From Mycobacterium sp. NS-7484 (lineage in GTDB: Bacteria > Actinomycetota > Actinomycetes > Mycobacteriales > Mycobacteriaceae): a stretch of 64,000 nt of DNA. The stretch covers positions 1 to 64,000 of the forward strand of contig NZ_MBEJ01000066.1 in assembly GCF_001953975.1 (NCBI RefSeq). The letters are read 5' to 3'. The stretch's first letter is position 1; every line of letters starts with the position of its first letter. Both the position numbers and the translations under genes were made by a program. Below, piece by piece: positions 17,876-28,156 of the stretch. Under the pieces are notes generated by a model that saw only the letters and a program-made list of their open reading frames with translations, made no database searches and was not told where the DNA came from.

Positions 17876-19087
17876 ATGACGTCGGTTTCGGCAGAACATC
17901 CACTCGACACCGACGGCCAGCGCTGGGCCTATCCCCTCCTGCTCGTCTTCAGCGGTGTGGCCCTGGGCGTCTCCGGCCTGCCCGCGCCGCTGTACGGGAT
18001 CTACGAGACGGCGTGGCATCTCACCCCGCTGGCCACCACTGTCGTGTTCGCGGCGTACGCCCTGGCCGCCCTGGCCGCCGTGCTGGTCTCCGGCCGCATC
18101 TCCGATGTGATCGGCCGCAAACCGGTGTTGGTGGGCGCACTCGTCGCGATGCTCGTCGGCCTCGGCGTGTTCCTGGTCGCCGACAACATGGCGCTGCTCC
18201 TGCTCGCCCGCGTCATCCACGGCGCCGCCATCGGCTCGATCGTGGTCGTGACCGCCGCCGCCCTGCTCGACCTGCGCCCGCACCGGGGCGTGCGCTCCGG
18301 TCAACTCAGCGGCGTGGCGTTCAACATCGGCATGACCGTGGCGATCATCGGATCCGCCGTGCTCGCGCAGTACGCCCCACATCCGTTGCGCACGCCCTAC
18401 GCCGTGGTCGCGGTGATCTGCGTGCTCGTGGGCGTCGGCGTCCTGGCCCTGCGCGAAACCCACACCGTCCGCTCCACCGGACCCATCCGGATCTCGAAAC
18501 CCGCAGTGGCCAAAGAAATCCGGGCTGACTTCTGGTTCGCCGCACTCGGCGCGATGGCCTCCTGGTCGGTGCTCGGCGTGCTGCTGTCGCTGTATCCGTC
18601 ACTGGCCGCCCGCCAGACCCACATCGACAACCTGGTGTTCGGTGGCGCCGTCGTGGCCGTCACCGCCTTCGCCGCGGCGATGGCCCAGTTGGCCGCCACC
18701 CGCATCCCGGCGCACCGCTCGGCGATCGTCGGCGACGTCGGCATGGCGGTCACGCTGGCCTTGACCGTCCCGGTGCTGCTCACCCACTCGTGGCCCCTGG
18801 TGTTCGCCGCGGCGGCGCTGCTGGGCGCGACGTTCGGGCTCGGGTTCGGCGGATCGCTACGGCACCTGTCCCACGTGGTCCCGGCCGCCCAGCGCGGTGA
18901 GACCATGTCCGCGTTCTACCTCCTGGCCTACACCGCGATGGCGGTCCCGACGCTGCTGGCCGGCTGGGCCGCCACCCGCTGGGATCTGGACACCGTCTTC
19001 CCGTGGTTCGCCGGCGCGGTCGCCACGGCATGCCTGGCAGCCGCACTCATCGGCGCGCTGAGCCGGCGTCGCCGCGCCACCGGGTGA
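17876..19087 (+). CDS. MFS efflux transporter under ArsR control
   Basis: The 403-aa protein has about 12 hydrophobic segments and MFS motif A (SGRISDVIGRKPVLVG) between segments 2 and 3. It begins MTSVSAEHPLDTDGQRW, a short cytoplasmic N-terminus. The start at 17876 follows both palindromes; an upstream in-frame start would place them inside the coding region. Drug/proton antiporter or sugar efflux function is likely, and the inducer sensed by the ArsR protein is probably its cargo. Confidence 0.85.
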   Translation: MTSVSAEHPLDTDGQRWAYPLLLVFSGVALGVSGLPAPLYGIYETAWHLTPLATTVVFAAYALAALAAVLVSGRISDVIGRKPVLVGALVAMLVGLGVFLVADNMALLLLARVIHGAAIGSIVVVTAAALLDLRPHRGVRSGQLSGVAFNIGMTVAIIGSAVLAQYAPHPLRTPYAVVAVICVLVGVGVLALRETHTVRSTGPIRISKPAVAKEIRADFWFAALGAMASWSVLGVLLSLYPSLAARQTHIDNLVFGGAVVAVTAFAAAMAQLAATRIPAHRSAIVGDVGMAVTLALTVPVLLTHSWPLVFAAAALLGATFGLGFGGSLRHLSHVVPAAQRGETMSAFYLLAYTAMAVPTLLAGWAATRWDLDTVFPWFAGAVATACLAAALIGALSRRRRATG

Positions 19088-19141
19088 CCCAGTTCGGCAA
19101 CTTGGGCTCCCCCAGCGCCACTCGGCAATACGCTGATCGCC

Positions 19142-20167
19142 ATGGCACCAGCGCAACGAGAACCCAACGTCGTCGTCCTCGGCGGAGGATCGTGGGGCAC
19201 CACCGTGGCCTCCATCTGTGCCCGGCGCGGACCGACCCTGCAGTGGGTGCGCTCGGAGGAGACCGCCAAGGACATCAACGACAACCACCGCAATTCACGC
19301 TATCTCGGTGACGAAGTCGCATTACCCGAAAGCCTCAAGGCCACCGTCGATTTCAGTGAGGCGGCGCACTGCGCCGACGTGATCGTGATGGGGGTGCCGT
19401 CGCACGGGTTCCGTGGCGTGCTCACCGAGCTGGCTCGCGAACTGCGCCCCTGGGTGCCGGTGGTCTCGCTGGTGAAAGGCCTGGAACAGGGCACCAACAA
19501 ACGGATGAGCGAGATCGTCGACGAGGTGCTGCCCGGCCACCCCGCCGGCATCCTGGCCGGGCCGAACATCGCGCGCGAAGTCGCCGAGGGTTACGCCGCT
19601 GCCGCGGTACTGGCCATGCCCGACCAACATCTCGCGGCCAAACTCGCAGAGTTGTTCCGCACCAAGCGGTTTCGGACCTACACCACCGATGACGTGATCG
19701 GTGTGGAGATGGCCGGGGCGCTCAAGAACGTCTACGCCATCGCGGTGGGCATGGGCTACTCACTGGGCATCGGCGAGAACACCCGCGCGATGGTGATGGC
19801 GCGGGCGGTGCGCGAGATGGCCAAACTCGGCGAGGCCATGGGTGGGCAACGCGACACCTTCGCGGGCCTGGCCGGTATGGGCGATCTCATCGTCACCTGT
19901 ACCAGCCAACGCAGCCGCAACCGGCACGTCGGCGAACAACTCGGCTCCGGAAAGAAGGTCGAGGAGATCATCGCCTCGATGAACCAGGTGGCCGAGGGGG
20001 TCAAGGCGGCCAGCGTCATCATGGAGTTCGCCGACAACTACGGGCTCAACATGCCGATCGCCCGTGAGGTGGACCGCGTCATCAACCACGGCCACTCCGT
20101 CGAGGACGCCTATCAGGGGTTGATGATCGAAAAACCCGGGCACGAGGTACACGGGTCGGGGTTCTGA
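19142..20167 (+). CDS. gpsA: NAD(P)-dependent glycerol-3-phosphate dehydrogenase
   Basis: The 341-aa cytosolic enzyme interconverts dihydroxyacetone phosphate and sn-glycerol 3-phosphate, the backbone precursor for phospholipids. The Rossmann motif is GGGSWGT (14-20), slightly unlike the usual GAGSWG. GPNIAREV and the active-site region EMAGALKNVYAIAVGMGYSLG are present, as is FAGLAGMGDLIVTCTS. By position it matches Rv0564c. The gene looks leaderless: TACGCT at 19129-19134, then 7 bases to the ATG. Confidence 0.95.
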   Translation: MAPAQREPNVVVLGGGSWGTTVASICARRGPTLQWVRSEETAKDINDNHRNSRYLGDEVALPESLKATVDFSEAAHCADVIVMGVPSHGFRGVLTELARELRPWVPVVSLVKGLEQGTNKRMSEIVDEVLPGHPAGILAGPNIAREVAEGYAAAAVLAMPDQHLAAKLAELFRTKRFRTYTTDDVIGVEMAGALKNVYAIAVGMGYSLGIGENTRAMVMARAVREMAKLGEAMGGQRDTFAGLAGMGDLIVTCTSQRSRNRHVGEQLGSGKKVEEIIASMNQVAEGVKAASVIMEFADNYGLNMPIAREVDRVINHGHSVEDAYQGLMIEKPGHEVHGSGF

Positions 20168-20170
20168 ACC

Positions 20171-20683
20171 TCAGCCGATCGTGAAGGTGGGCTTGAAGTC
20201 CGATTCCTGCTCGCCGATGACGAAGCTGCCCGACGGGCTGATCACGAAGCCCGACTGGTTGCGTCCGTCGATGCACGACGTCGTCACCCCGTCGGTACCG
20301 CAGCTGATCGTCTGATAACTGATCCGCGAGTTGGCCGGCAACGGCTTGGCCTCGCCGACGACGGCGAACACCGGGGCCGGCGAACTGGCGAACCCGGGCA
20401 CCCCGGGGCCACCGCTGACCAGGTTGGCGCCGTTGGGTGCGGCCGGAATCGGCCCGCTGCACCCGTAACTGCCGCTGCGCTGCAGCACACACGTGAGGCC
20501 TTCCGGCGCGCTGAACGCGTACCAGTTGTTGTCCATCACGGCATATTCAGAGGTCTTGACCGGCGCGTAGGCGTTCACGTTGGGAACGACCGGCGGCGGC
20601 GGCGGATCCGCTTGCGCAATCCCGGGCCCGCTCATCACCGCTGCGGCGGCACCCACCAGGCCAATCAGCACTCTGCTCAGCAC
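20171..20683 (-). CDS. Secreted protein of unknown function
   Basis: The 170-aa product has a signal peptide (VLIGLVGAAAAVMSGPGIAQA, cleavage likely before DPPPPP) and a short Pro-rich linker. The mature domain holds four Cys (LTCVLQ, GCSGPI, SCGTDG, SCIDG) that could form two disulfides. No known catalytic motif. Similar small exported proteins are common in mycobacteria, but I do not recognise a named family. It ends 3 bp from the convergent gpsA stop. Confidence 0.6.
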   Translation of the reverse strand: MLSRVLIGLVGAAAAVMSGPGIAQADPPPPPVVPNVNAYAPVKTSEYAVMDNNWYAFSAPEGLTCVLQRSGSYGCSGPIPAAPNGANLVSGGPGVPGFASSPAPVFAVVGEAKPLPANSRISYQTISCGTDGVTTSCIDGRNQSGFVISPSGSFVIGEQESDFKPTFTIG

Positions 20684-20734
20684 GCCGTCACCCTAACGTG
20701 CGGCGGTGAGGCGGTCCACCGCTGCAGGAATCGG

Positions 20735-21046
20735 CTATTTACCCCCGCAGGCCAGGTCGACGTAAACCGTGGTGTACCGGACACGCTCCTCGGTGTTGCC
20801 CCGCGGCGCGGCCTTGAGTTCGGTGATGTCGCGGCCGGGCCGGACCGCCTTGACGTTGCAGTCGCTGATCGAGCCGCTGCCGACCCGCGACAGGATGACG
20901 CGGTAGCCCTCGTCCTCCAACTGCTTGATGGTCTGCTGGGCCGACCCGGTGCCACCCGGTGCAGCGGCGGCCGGTGCTGCCGGCGCGCCCAATGCCAGAC
21001 CGGCTCCGACGATGGCGACGGCAAGACTTTTCCAGATGTTCATCAT
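20735..21046 (-). CDS. Small secreted protein of unknown function
   Basis: The 103-aa product has a signal peptide ([23 protein letters not shown]) and a mature domain of about 70 residues beginning GGTGSAQQTIKQLEDEGYRVILSRVG, with two Cys (DCNVKA, LACGG) likely forming a disulfide. The QTIKQLEDEGYRV pattern recurs in small mycobacterial exported proteins of unknown role. GGTAATTCAATG precedes the start, with two ATGs in tandem. Confidence 0.65.
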   Translation of the reverse strand: MMNIWKSLAVAIVGAGLALGAPAAPAAAAPGGTGSAQQTIKQLEDEGYRVILSRVGSGSISDCNVKAVRPGRDITELKAAPRGNTEERVRYTTVYVDLACGGK

Positions 21047-21174
21047 TGAATTACCTGGCCTTTCCCTTACTGAGGTAGGTCCAGCCTAAGGAGCCAATTT
21101 GCCGGGGTCTATCAACTCATATTGAACGCATACGTATTTCTGCATACGGCCCGACGGTCAAAGAGTATTCAGGC

Positions 21175-22683
21175 CTAATTCATATTTTTTGCCTGCGCGG
21201 CAACCGTCTCCGGCGCGACCTCGCGGGCGAGCGGGATACGCACGGTGAACACCGTCCTCCCAGGTCTGGACTCCACAGCAACCGTGCCGTTGTGCGCTTC
21301 GATGATGGATGCCACGATGGCCAGCCCCAGGCCGGTGCTGCCCAATTCGCGGGAGCGCGATTTATCGGCCCGGACAAACCTGCCGAACAAATTCGGCAAC
21401 AATTCGGCATCAATTCCGGGACCGTCGTCGGCGACGGTCAATATCGCGGAATCGTCTGCCTCGGTCAATGCGATCGTGACGGTCACACCGGGCGGCGTGT
21501 GCACCGCCGCATTGGTCAACAGGTTGCTCAGCACCTGGTGCAACCGGGCCAGGTCACCGCGCACCCACATCGGGTCGTCCGGTAGCTCGGCCACCCAATG
21601 ATGATCGGGCGCCCCGACCGCCACATCGTTGACCGCGTCGACCGCGAGGTCACTCAGGTCCACATCGTCGGTCTCCAGCTCTTGGCCCTCACTCAACCGG
21701 GACAACAGCAACAGGTCGCTGACCAACCCCGTCATCCGGCGGGCTTCGGCCTCGATACGGGCCAACGCGTATTCGGTGGTCGGCGGAAGGTTTGCACTGT
21801 CCTGCCGGGTCAGCTCGGCGTAGCCCTGGATGGCCGCCAACGGGGTGCGCAGCTCGTGGCTGGCATCGGTGAGGAACTGCCAGGTCCGTCGATCGGACTC
21901 GGCCAACGCCGCCAACGCACTGTCGACGTTGACCAGCAGCCGGTTGAGCGTGTCACCGACCAGGCCGACCTCGGTGTCTGGATCGGTGTCCCGGTCCCGG
22001 ACGCGCGTGGTGATGCGGTGATCGCCGACGTTCAACTGCAACGTCGCCACCTTCGCCGCCGTCGCCGCCACCCGGCTCAACGGACGCAGCGCGATGCGCA
22101 CCACCGCGATGGTGCCCAGGGCGGTGACGATGAGCGCCAGCACGATCATCACCGCCACCGTCACCGACTTGCGGGCGATCACCATGTTCGCGCTGTCCAT
22201 CGACACCCCGGAGACGAGTACGTCTCCATCCCCCACGATGTGGCTGGCCAGCCGGTAGGAGCCCAGCGCCGGCAGCTTCACCGTGCGGCGATCGTCGTCG
22301 GTCCAGCTGTACTGGTCGAGCGCACGGGTGACGGCGACGGGCGCCGGATGCGGCTCACCGTCGGAGAACACCGCCGACTGGATCACCTCACCGTCGTGCA
22401 GCACCGCGATCAGGTTGCCCGGTGCCTGCCCGACGAATGCGGTGAGAGCCTCGGCATCGCCGGTCAGCTCGTGCCCGGCCTGCTTGTCGCGCAGCTTGTC
22501 ATAGGAGTGGGTGAACGCCGCCAGCGACCGCGACACCTCGGTATCGCTCATCGTCGTCACATAGGTGTGCAGGCTGTAGACCGACAGCGCACCGACTGCG
22601 AACAGCACAACCGTGACGATCGCGCTGACTCCCAGCACCAACCGCCTGCGCAGTGAACGCGGCCCCCATCGTCTGGGCGGCAT
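21175..22683 (-). CDS. trcS: Two-component sensor histidine kinase, TrcS-like
   Basis: About 502 aa. Two membrane segments (near 15-37 and 160-185) flank a periplasmic sensor region, followed by a HAMP domain, a dimerisation helix with ASHELRTPLAAIQGYAELTRQD (phosphorylated His), an N-box (LSNLLTNAAVH), and G-boxes DDGPGID and GSTGLGLAIV. It lies 7 bp after the response regulator gene, the usual regulator-kinase order. Sequence and size resemble M. tuberculosis TrcS; the name is given from memory of the family and is less certain than the kinase assignment. Confidence 0.8.
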   Translation of the reverse strand: MPPRRWGPRSLRRRLVLGVSAIVTVVLFAVGALSVYSLHTYVTTMSDTEVSRSLAAFTHSYDKLRDKQAGHELTGDAEALTAFVGQAPGNLIAVLHDGEVIQSAVFSDGEPHPAPVAVTRALDQYSWTDDDRRTVKLPALGSYRLASHIVGDGDVLVSGVSMDSANMVIARKSVTVAVMIVLALIVTALGTIAVVRIALRPLSRVAATAAKVATLQLNVGDHRITTRVRDRDTDPDTEVGLVGDTLNRLLVNVDSALAALAESDRRTWQFLTDASHELRTPLAAIQGYAELTRQDSANLPPTTEYALARIEAEARRMTGLVSDLLLLSRLSEGQELETDDVDLSDLAVDAVNDVAVGAPDHHWVAELPDDPMWVRGDLARLHQVLSNLLTNAAVHTPPGVTVTIALTEADDSAILTVADDGPGIDAELLPNLFGRFVRADKSRSRELGSTGLGLAIVASIIEAHNGTVAVESRPGRTVFTVRIPLAREVAPETVAAQAKNMN

Positions 22684-22690
22684 CAATGCA

Positions 22691-23464
22691 TCATGACGCG
22701 GGCCGCAGCATATAGCCAACCCCGCGCACGGTGTGGATCATCGGCTCACGGTCGGTGTCGACCTTTTTACGCAGATAGGAGATGTACAGGTCGACGATGC
22801 TGGACTTGCCGCCGAACCCGTAGTTCCACACCCGGTCGAGGATCTCCGCGCGGCTCAACGCCCGGCGCGGGTTGCGCATCAGATAGCGCAAGAGCTCGAA
22901 TTCGGTGACGGTCAGGTTGATGGGCTCACCGCCACGGGTGACCTCGCGGCTCGCCCCGTCGAGCACCATGTCCCCGACCTTGAGGGTCTCGTCGGCCGGC
23001 GGTGTGGTGTGGCTGGACCGGCGCAGCAATCCGCGCAGCCGAGCCACCAACTCCTCCAAACTGAAGGGCTTGGTCATGTAGTCATCGGCGCCTGCGGTCA
23101 AGCCGGAGACTCGGTCGATCACCGAATCCCTGGCGGTCAAGAACAGCGTGGGCGTGTAGCCGTCGGCCTCACGGACCCGCTGCAGGATCTGCAGCCCGTC
23201 GATATCGGGCAGCATGATGTCGAGCACCACCACATCGGGCTCGATCTCGTCGAACTTCGCCACGGCGTCATGGCCGTTGTGGGCGACGTCGACTTCCCAA
23301 CCCTCGTAGTGCAGGGCCATCTTGACCAGGTTTGTCAGCGCCGGCTCGTCGTCGACCAGCAACACGCGGATGGGAGATCCGTCTGCACGGTGAATCTTCG
23401 GCAACTGTCCGAGGATCGCCTGCCGCGGCTGCTGGGCACGGGGGGAAACCGACATCGTGGTCAT
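22691..23464 (-). CDS. trcR: OmpR-family response regulator, TrcR-like
   Basis: From the ATG at 23464 the protein is 257 aa, the length I recall for TrcR. The receiver domain has LLVDDEPALT (acidic pocket), VVVLDIMLPDIDG (phosphorylated Asp), TARDSV and TKPFS (conserved Lys); the C-terminal winged helix has RALSRAEILDRVWNYGF. A longer in-frame extension to 23641 is rejected because it overlaps AT-rich non-coding DNA. TrcR is known to bind an AT-rich stretch in its own promoter, and such a stretch with repeats lies upstream (23604-23634). Confidence 0.82.
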   Translation of the reverse strand: MTTMSVSPRAQQPRQAILGQLPKIHRADGSPIRVLLVDDEPALTNLVKMALHYEGWEVDVAHNGHDAVAKFDEIEPDVVVLDIMLPDIDGLQILQRVREADGYTPTLFLTARDSVIDRVSGLTAGADDYMTKPFSLEELVARLRGLLRRSSHTTPPADETLKVGDMVLDGASREVTRGGEPINLTVTEFELLRYLMRNPRRALSRAEILDRVWNYGFGGKSSIVDLYISYLRKKVDTDREPMIHTVRGVGYMLRPAS

Positions 23465-23952
23465 ATTTCCATTGTGCGGAGCGCACAGAGCATTGTCACG
23501 GAGTTCATATGGAGTTCTAAGACGACGCCTTGCCACGACCGTTCTATGACGTAGGTCACCATCAAGATCAACCGTGATCCAGCCAGAGTCTTTGCAATAC
23601 AAACCTTTTCGGAACCTTTTTCGGAACCAAAAGGTGAACATTCGGTGTCACGACCGGACGACGTTCGGCCATTCAGGCTGGCTGACAGGCATATTCGCGC
23701 CGGGACACATACCCGAAACATTTGGGTTCTCTATGCATGACACCGAATGCCTTGCACCTGTTCACAGCGATAAATACGCTCGCCCACAGCAATTGGATGT
23801 AGGCGAGCCACAACTGGACCATAAGTCGACTTGTGTCGTTGTGCGCTCCAACGCTTTTCGAGGTTGTCCTGGAGACAACGTCGTCGAATATCTGTGCGCG
23901 GGCCCGCAGCGTGGCGGGCCCGCACATCACCAGTTCCAGACGGAGGCGCGCA
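23465..23952. other. 488-bp divergent regulatory gap, trcR / sulP-CA
   Basis: No convincing gene. It is less GC-rich than its surroundings. At 23604-23634 CCTTTTCGGAA and CCTTTTTCGGAA stand in tandem and are closed by CCAAAAGG, so a CCTTTT/AAAAGG inverted repeat encloses the array. GGAGTTC is repeated at 23501 and 23511 close to the trcR start. The right end holds a GC-rich hairpin just before the sulP-CA ribosome site. These are candidate TrcR and transporter control elements. Confidence 0.5.
23894..23925 (+). promoter_or_regulatory. 5' UTR hairpin before sulP-carbonic anhydrase
   Basis: GTGC(GC)GGGCCCGC (23894-23907) pairs with GCGGGCCCGCAC (23914-23925) around a 6-nt loop, 12 bp with one 2-nt bulge. 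It ends 15 bases before the GGAGG ribosome site. It could pause or terminate transcription, or mask translation. No U tract follows. Confidence 0.4.
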
Positions 23953-26115
23953 ATGCAGCAAACGACCCCACTCGCAGAACGGGCCCGCGCCATTCTGCGC
24001 TACGACCTACCTGCCTCCCTGGTGGTGTTCCTGGTCGCCCTGCCGTTGTCGCTCGGCATTGCCGTGGCCTCCGGCGCGCCAGTGCTGGCCGGCATTATCG
24101 CCGCGATCGTCGGCGGCATCATCGTCGGCGCCCTGGGTGGATCACCGTTGCAGGTCAGCGGCCCGGCCGCCGGCCTGACCGTGGTGGTCGCCGGGTTGAT
24201 CTCCCAGTTCGGCTGGGCGGTCACCTGCGCGATCACCGTGGGCGCAGGCGTGCTGCAGGTGCTGTTCGGCCTGAGCCGGATAGCGCGTGCCGCGCTGGCC
24301 ATCTCCCCGGTGGTGGTGCACGCGATGCTGGCCGGTATCGGCGTCACCATCGCGCTGCAGCAGGTCCACGTGTTGCTCGGCGGCAGCTCCAACAGCTCGG
24401 CCTGGGCCAACATCTCTGAACTGCCCGCCCAGCTGATGAGCGCCCACTGGCCCGCCGTGCTGCTGGGCGTGCTGGTGATCGTCACCCTGGTGGGATGGCG
24501 CTGGGTCCCGGCCCCGATCAACAAGGTGCCGGCCCCGCTCGTCGCGATCGTGGGTGTGACGGCCTTGTCGGTGCTGGCACCGTTCGACGTCAGCCGCATC
24601 GAGATCAACGAATCGCTGATCGATGCGCTGGCACTGCCCAGCCTGCCGGACGGCAACTGGGCCGCGTTCGCCGGCGGCATCTTGACCATCGCGCTCATCG
24701 CGAGCGTGGAAAGCCTGCTGTCAGCGGTATCCGTCGACCGGATGCACAACGGGCCGCGCACCAACTTCGACCGCGAGATGATCGGCCAGGGCACGGCCAA
24801 CATGGTCTCCGGTGCGATCGGCGGCCTGCCGGTCACCGGTGTCATCGTGCGCAGCTCCACCAACGTGGCCTCCGGCGCACGTACCCGCGCCTCGGCAATC
24901 ATGCACGGGGTGTGGGTGCTGGCCTTCGCCGTACCTTTTGCCGGCCTGGCCCAGATGATCCCGACCGCCGCACTGGCCGGCCTGCTCATCATGATCGGCC
25001 TGCGTCTGGTGAACCGGGCCCACATCGAAACCGCAAGGCTCACCGGCGATTTGGCGGTCTACCTGATCACCATCTTGTGCGTGGTGTTCCTCAACCTGCT
25101 CGAAGGCGTGGCGATCGGCCTGGTGTTGGCGATCGCGCTGACGGTGTGGCGAGTGGTGCGCACCAAGATTCACGCTGAGCCGGCCGGCCAGGACGATTGG
25201 CGGGTCACCATCGAAGGATCCTGCACCTTCCTGTCGCTGCCCAAGCTGACGAAAACCCTTGCCTCCGTGCCCGCCGACGCCGATGTCACGGTGGAACTGT
25301 CCGTCGACTTCATCGACCACGCCGCCCATCAGGCCATCGAGGACTGGTGCCGTCAGCACCGCGCCGCAGGCAACAACGTCGACCTGCACGACCTGGGGGC
25401 CGTCGAAATGGACAGTGCGGTACTGGGACCGCCGATCCGCAACTTCACCCCGTTCGACAAGCGTTCGGGCGTGGTGCCGTGGAGCTCCTGGCAGCCGGAG
25501 AAGACCCCGTCGGTGCTCCACGGACTGGCCGCCTACCACCGCCGCACCGCTCCGGTCCTGCGCCCGCACATGCAGGAACTGACGCACGCACAGAACCCCG
25601 AGACACTGTTCTTGACCTGCGCCGATTCCCGAGTGGTGCCCAACGTCATCACCAGTAGCGGGCCCGGTGACCTGTTCACGGTGCGCAACGTCGGCAACAT
25701 GGTCCCCGCGGGACAAACCGACGAGTCGATCGAGGCGGCCATCGCCTTCGCCGTCGACAAGCTCGACGTCGACTCGATCGTGGTGTGCGGGCACTCCAGC
25801 TGCGGGGCGATGACCGCGCTGCTCGGCAAGACCGACCCGGGTGACGAGAACCTGAAATCCTGGCTGTCCCATGGTGATCCGTCGCTGACGGCGTTCGACG
25901 GCGGACGCCACCCGGTCGCCGTGTCGGCCGCCGAAGCCGGCTTCGGCACTGTCGACCAGCTGTCCATGGTGAATGTCGCGGTGCAGGTGCAAACCTTGCA
26001 GTCACACCCATTGGCCCGCCGGGTCAACGTGATCGGGCTGTTCTACGACATCGCCAGCGCCGCGGTGCTGCGGGTGACGCCCACCCATGTCGAGCAGCTG
26101 GCCGGCGTCGCTTAA
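23953..26115 (+). CDS. SulP-type anion transporter fused to beta-carbonic anhydrase
   Basis: The 720-aa fusion resembles Rv3273. Residues 1 to about 420 form a SulP/SLC26 transporter (ALPLSLGIAVASGAPVLAGIIAAIVGG, PLQVSGPAAGLTV). A short STAS-like region follows (about 430-500), then a beta-class carbonic anhydrase (about 530-720) with zinc ligands Cys556, His614 and Cys617, and Asp558 of the Asp-Arg dyad (TCADSR). SulP carries bicarbonate or sulfate across the membrane; the attached enzyme interconverts CO2 and bicarbonate, so the fusion probably moves inorganic carbon or controls pH. The ATG at 23953 has GGAGG upstream. Confidence 0.92.
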   Translation: MQQTTPLAERARAILRYDLPASLVVFLVALPLSLGIAVASGAPVLAGIIAAIVGGIIVGALGGSPLQVSGPAAGLTVVVAGLISQFGWAVTCAITVGAGVLQVLFGLSRIARAALAISPVVVHAMLAGIGVTIALQQVHVLLGGSSNSSAWANISELPAQLMSAHWPAVLLGVLVIVTLVGWRWVPAPINKVPAPLVAIVGVTALSVLAPFDVSRIEINESLIDALALPSLPDGNWAAFAGGILTIALIASVESLLSAVSVDRMHNGPRTNFDREMIGQGTANMVSGAIGGLPVTGVIVRSSTNVASGARTRASAIMHGVWVLAFAVPFAGLAQMIPTAALAGLLIMIGLRLVNRAHIETARLTGDLAVYLITILCVVFLNLLEGVAIGLVLAIALTVWRVVRTKIHAEPAGQDDWRVTIEGSCTFLSLPKLTKTLASVPADADVTVELSVDFIDHAAHQAIEDWCRQHRAAGNNVDLHDLGAVEMDSAVLGPPIRNFTPFDKRSGVVPWSSWQPEKTPSVLHGLAAYHRRTAPVLRPHMQELTHAQNPETLFLTCADSRVVPNVITSSGPGDLFTVRNVGNMVPAGQTDESIEAAIAFAVDKLDVDSIVVCGHSSCGAMTALLGKTDPGDENLKSWLSHGDPSLTAFDGGRHPVAVSAAEAGFGTVDQLSMVNVAVQVQTLQSHPLARRVNVIGLFYDIASAAVLRVTPTHVEQLAGVA

Positions 26116-26133
26116 GGACCCAGACAGCCGAAC

Positions 26134-26180
26134 GGCCAGTTATGTCACGCAGAGCACAAAGAAGCGTGCCATAACTGGCC
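26134..26180. terminator. Bidirectional hairpin between sulP-CA and htpX
   Basis: Arms 26134-26150 and 26164-26180 pair over 17 positions with a single mismatch (GGCCAGTTATG / CATAACTGGCC core) around a 13-nt loop. It lies 18 bp past the sulP-CA stop and 18 bp past the stop of convergent htpX, the expected place for a shared terminator. Confidence 0.65.
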
Positions 26181-26198
26181 ACTCGCCCTTGCTGGAGA

Positions 26199-27086
<888 letters not shown>

Positions 27087-27148
27087 CTAGGAACTACTCG
27101 GCAACCTTCGCTGATTAAACGCTCAGTTACCCGGCGCGGTTCCGCAGA

Positions 27149-28156
27149 TCAGCCGTGCCGGTGCACCGTGTAATCGACGAGGGTGGCCAGTGCGTCACGT
27201 CCTGGGCCGGCCGGAAGGCTGGCCAGCTCATCACGGGCCTGCGCCGCGTACTCGGCGACGACCTCCTTGGCGCGCGTCATGCCGGGCGAGCGCCGCAGCA
27301 GCCCCAGCGCCTCGGCCACGTCCTCGTCGCGTTCGACCGGACCGATCAGCAGCTCGCGCAGCCGGTCGGCATCCGGGCCTGACTCCCGCAACGCGTAGAG
27401 CACCGGCAGGGTGTGTACCCCTTCGCGCAGGTCGGTGCCGGGGACCTTGCCCGATTCGTCGGGATCGCTGTCGATGTCGATGATGTCGTCGGAGATCTGG
27501 AACGCGGTCCCCACGATGCCGCCCAGCCGGTGCAGCCGCTCGACCTGTTCGGCGTCGGCGCCGGAGAACGTCGCCCCGAACCGGCCTGAGGCCGCGATCA
27601 GGCAGGCGGTCTTCTCGTACACGACCTTGAGGTAGTGGTCGACGGAGTCGACATGCTCGGCCGCGCCGCGGGTCTCGCGCATCTGGCCCGTCACCAATTG
27701 GGCGAATGTGTCAGCAATCACACGAACCGCGTCGGGTCCGAGCCGCGAAACCAGCCGCGACGCCGTGGCGAACAGGTAATCGCCGGCCAGGATCGCGATG
27801 TTGTTGCCCCAGCGGGCGTTGGCGCTCGGTGCGCCGCGCCGCATCTGGGCCTCGTCCATCACGTCGTCGTGATACAGCGTGGCCAGGTGCACCAGCTCGA
27901 TCACCGCACCGGCGATCGCCACCTCCGGATCATCGGGCCGGGGCCCCAACGACGCCGAGAGCACGGTGAACAGCGGACGGAAGCGTTTGCCGCCGGCTTG
28001 GAACAGATGCTGCACCGCCTCGGCCATGAGCTCATCGGCTTTGCCGAGCTCGTCAGACATCAGTTGTTCGATCCTGGCGACGCTGTCACGGACGTCGGCG
28101 GCGAACGCCGCGTCCCCGAAATCAACGCCTGCCACCACAGTCGCTGGTGTCCTCAT
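27149..28156 (-). CDS. grcC1: Long-chain polyprenyl diphosphate synthase (GrcC1-like)
   Basis: From the ATG at 28156 the protein is 335 aa, with the isoprenyl synthase fold: KRFRPLF, first Asp-rich motif DDVMD (97-101), second motif DDIIDID, and a GDYLFA helix. The product is expected to be the all-trans prenyl chain for menaquinone. It stands divergently 21 bp from menJ, whose product later reduces that chain. An upstream in-frame extension to 28393 is rejected because it lies inside menJ. A TATGTT -10 six bases before the ATG marks it as leaderless. Confidence 0.93.
   Translation of the reverse strand: MRTPATVVAGVDFGDAAFAADVRDSVARIEQLMSDELGKADELMAEAVQHLFQAGGKRFRPLFTVLSASLGPRPDDPEVAIAGAVIELVHLATLYHDDVMDEAQMRRGAPSANARWGNNIAILAGDYLFATASRLVSRLGPDAVRVIADTFAQLVTGQMRETRGAAEHVDSVDHYLKVVYEKTACLIAASGRFGATFSGADAEQVERLHRLGGIVGTAFQISDDIIDIDSDPDESGKVPGTDLREGVHTLPVLYALRESGPDADRLRELLIGPVERDEDVAEALGLLRRSPGMTRAKEVVAEYAAQARDELASLPAGPGRDALATLVDYTVHRHG

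Noticed and set aside
23673..23993. 106-codon minus-strand frame in the trcR/sulP-CA gap
   Set aside because: No coding bias, and it overlaps the sulP-CA start, ribosome site and hairpin.
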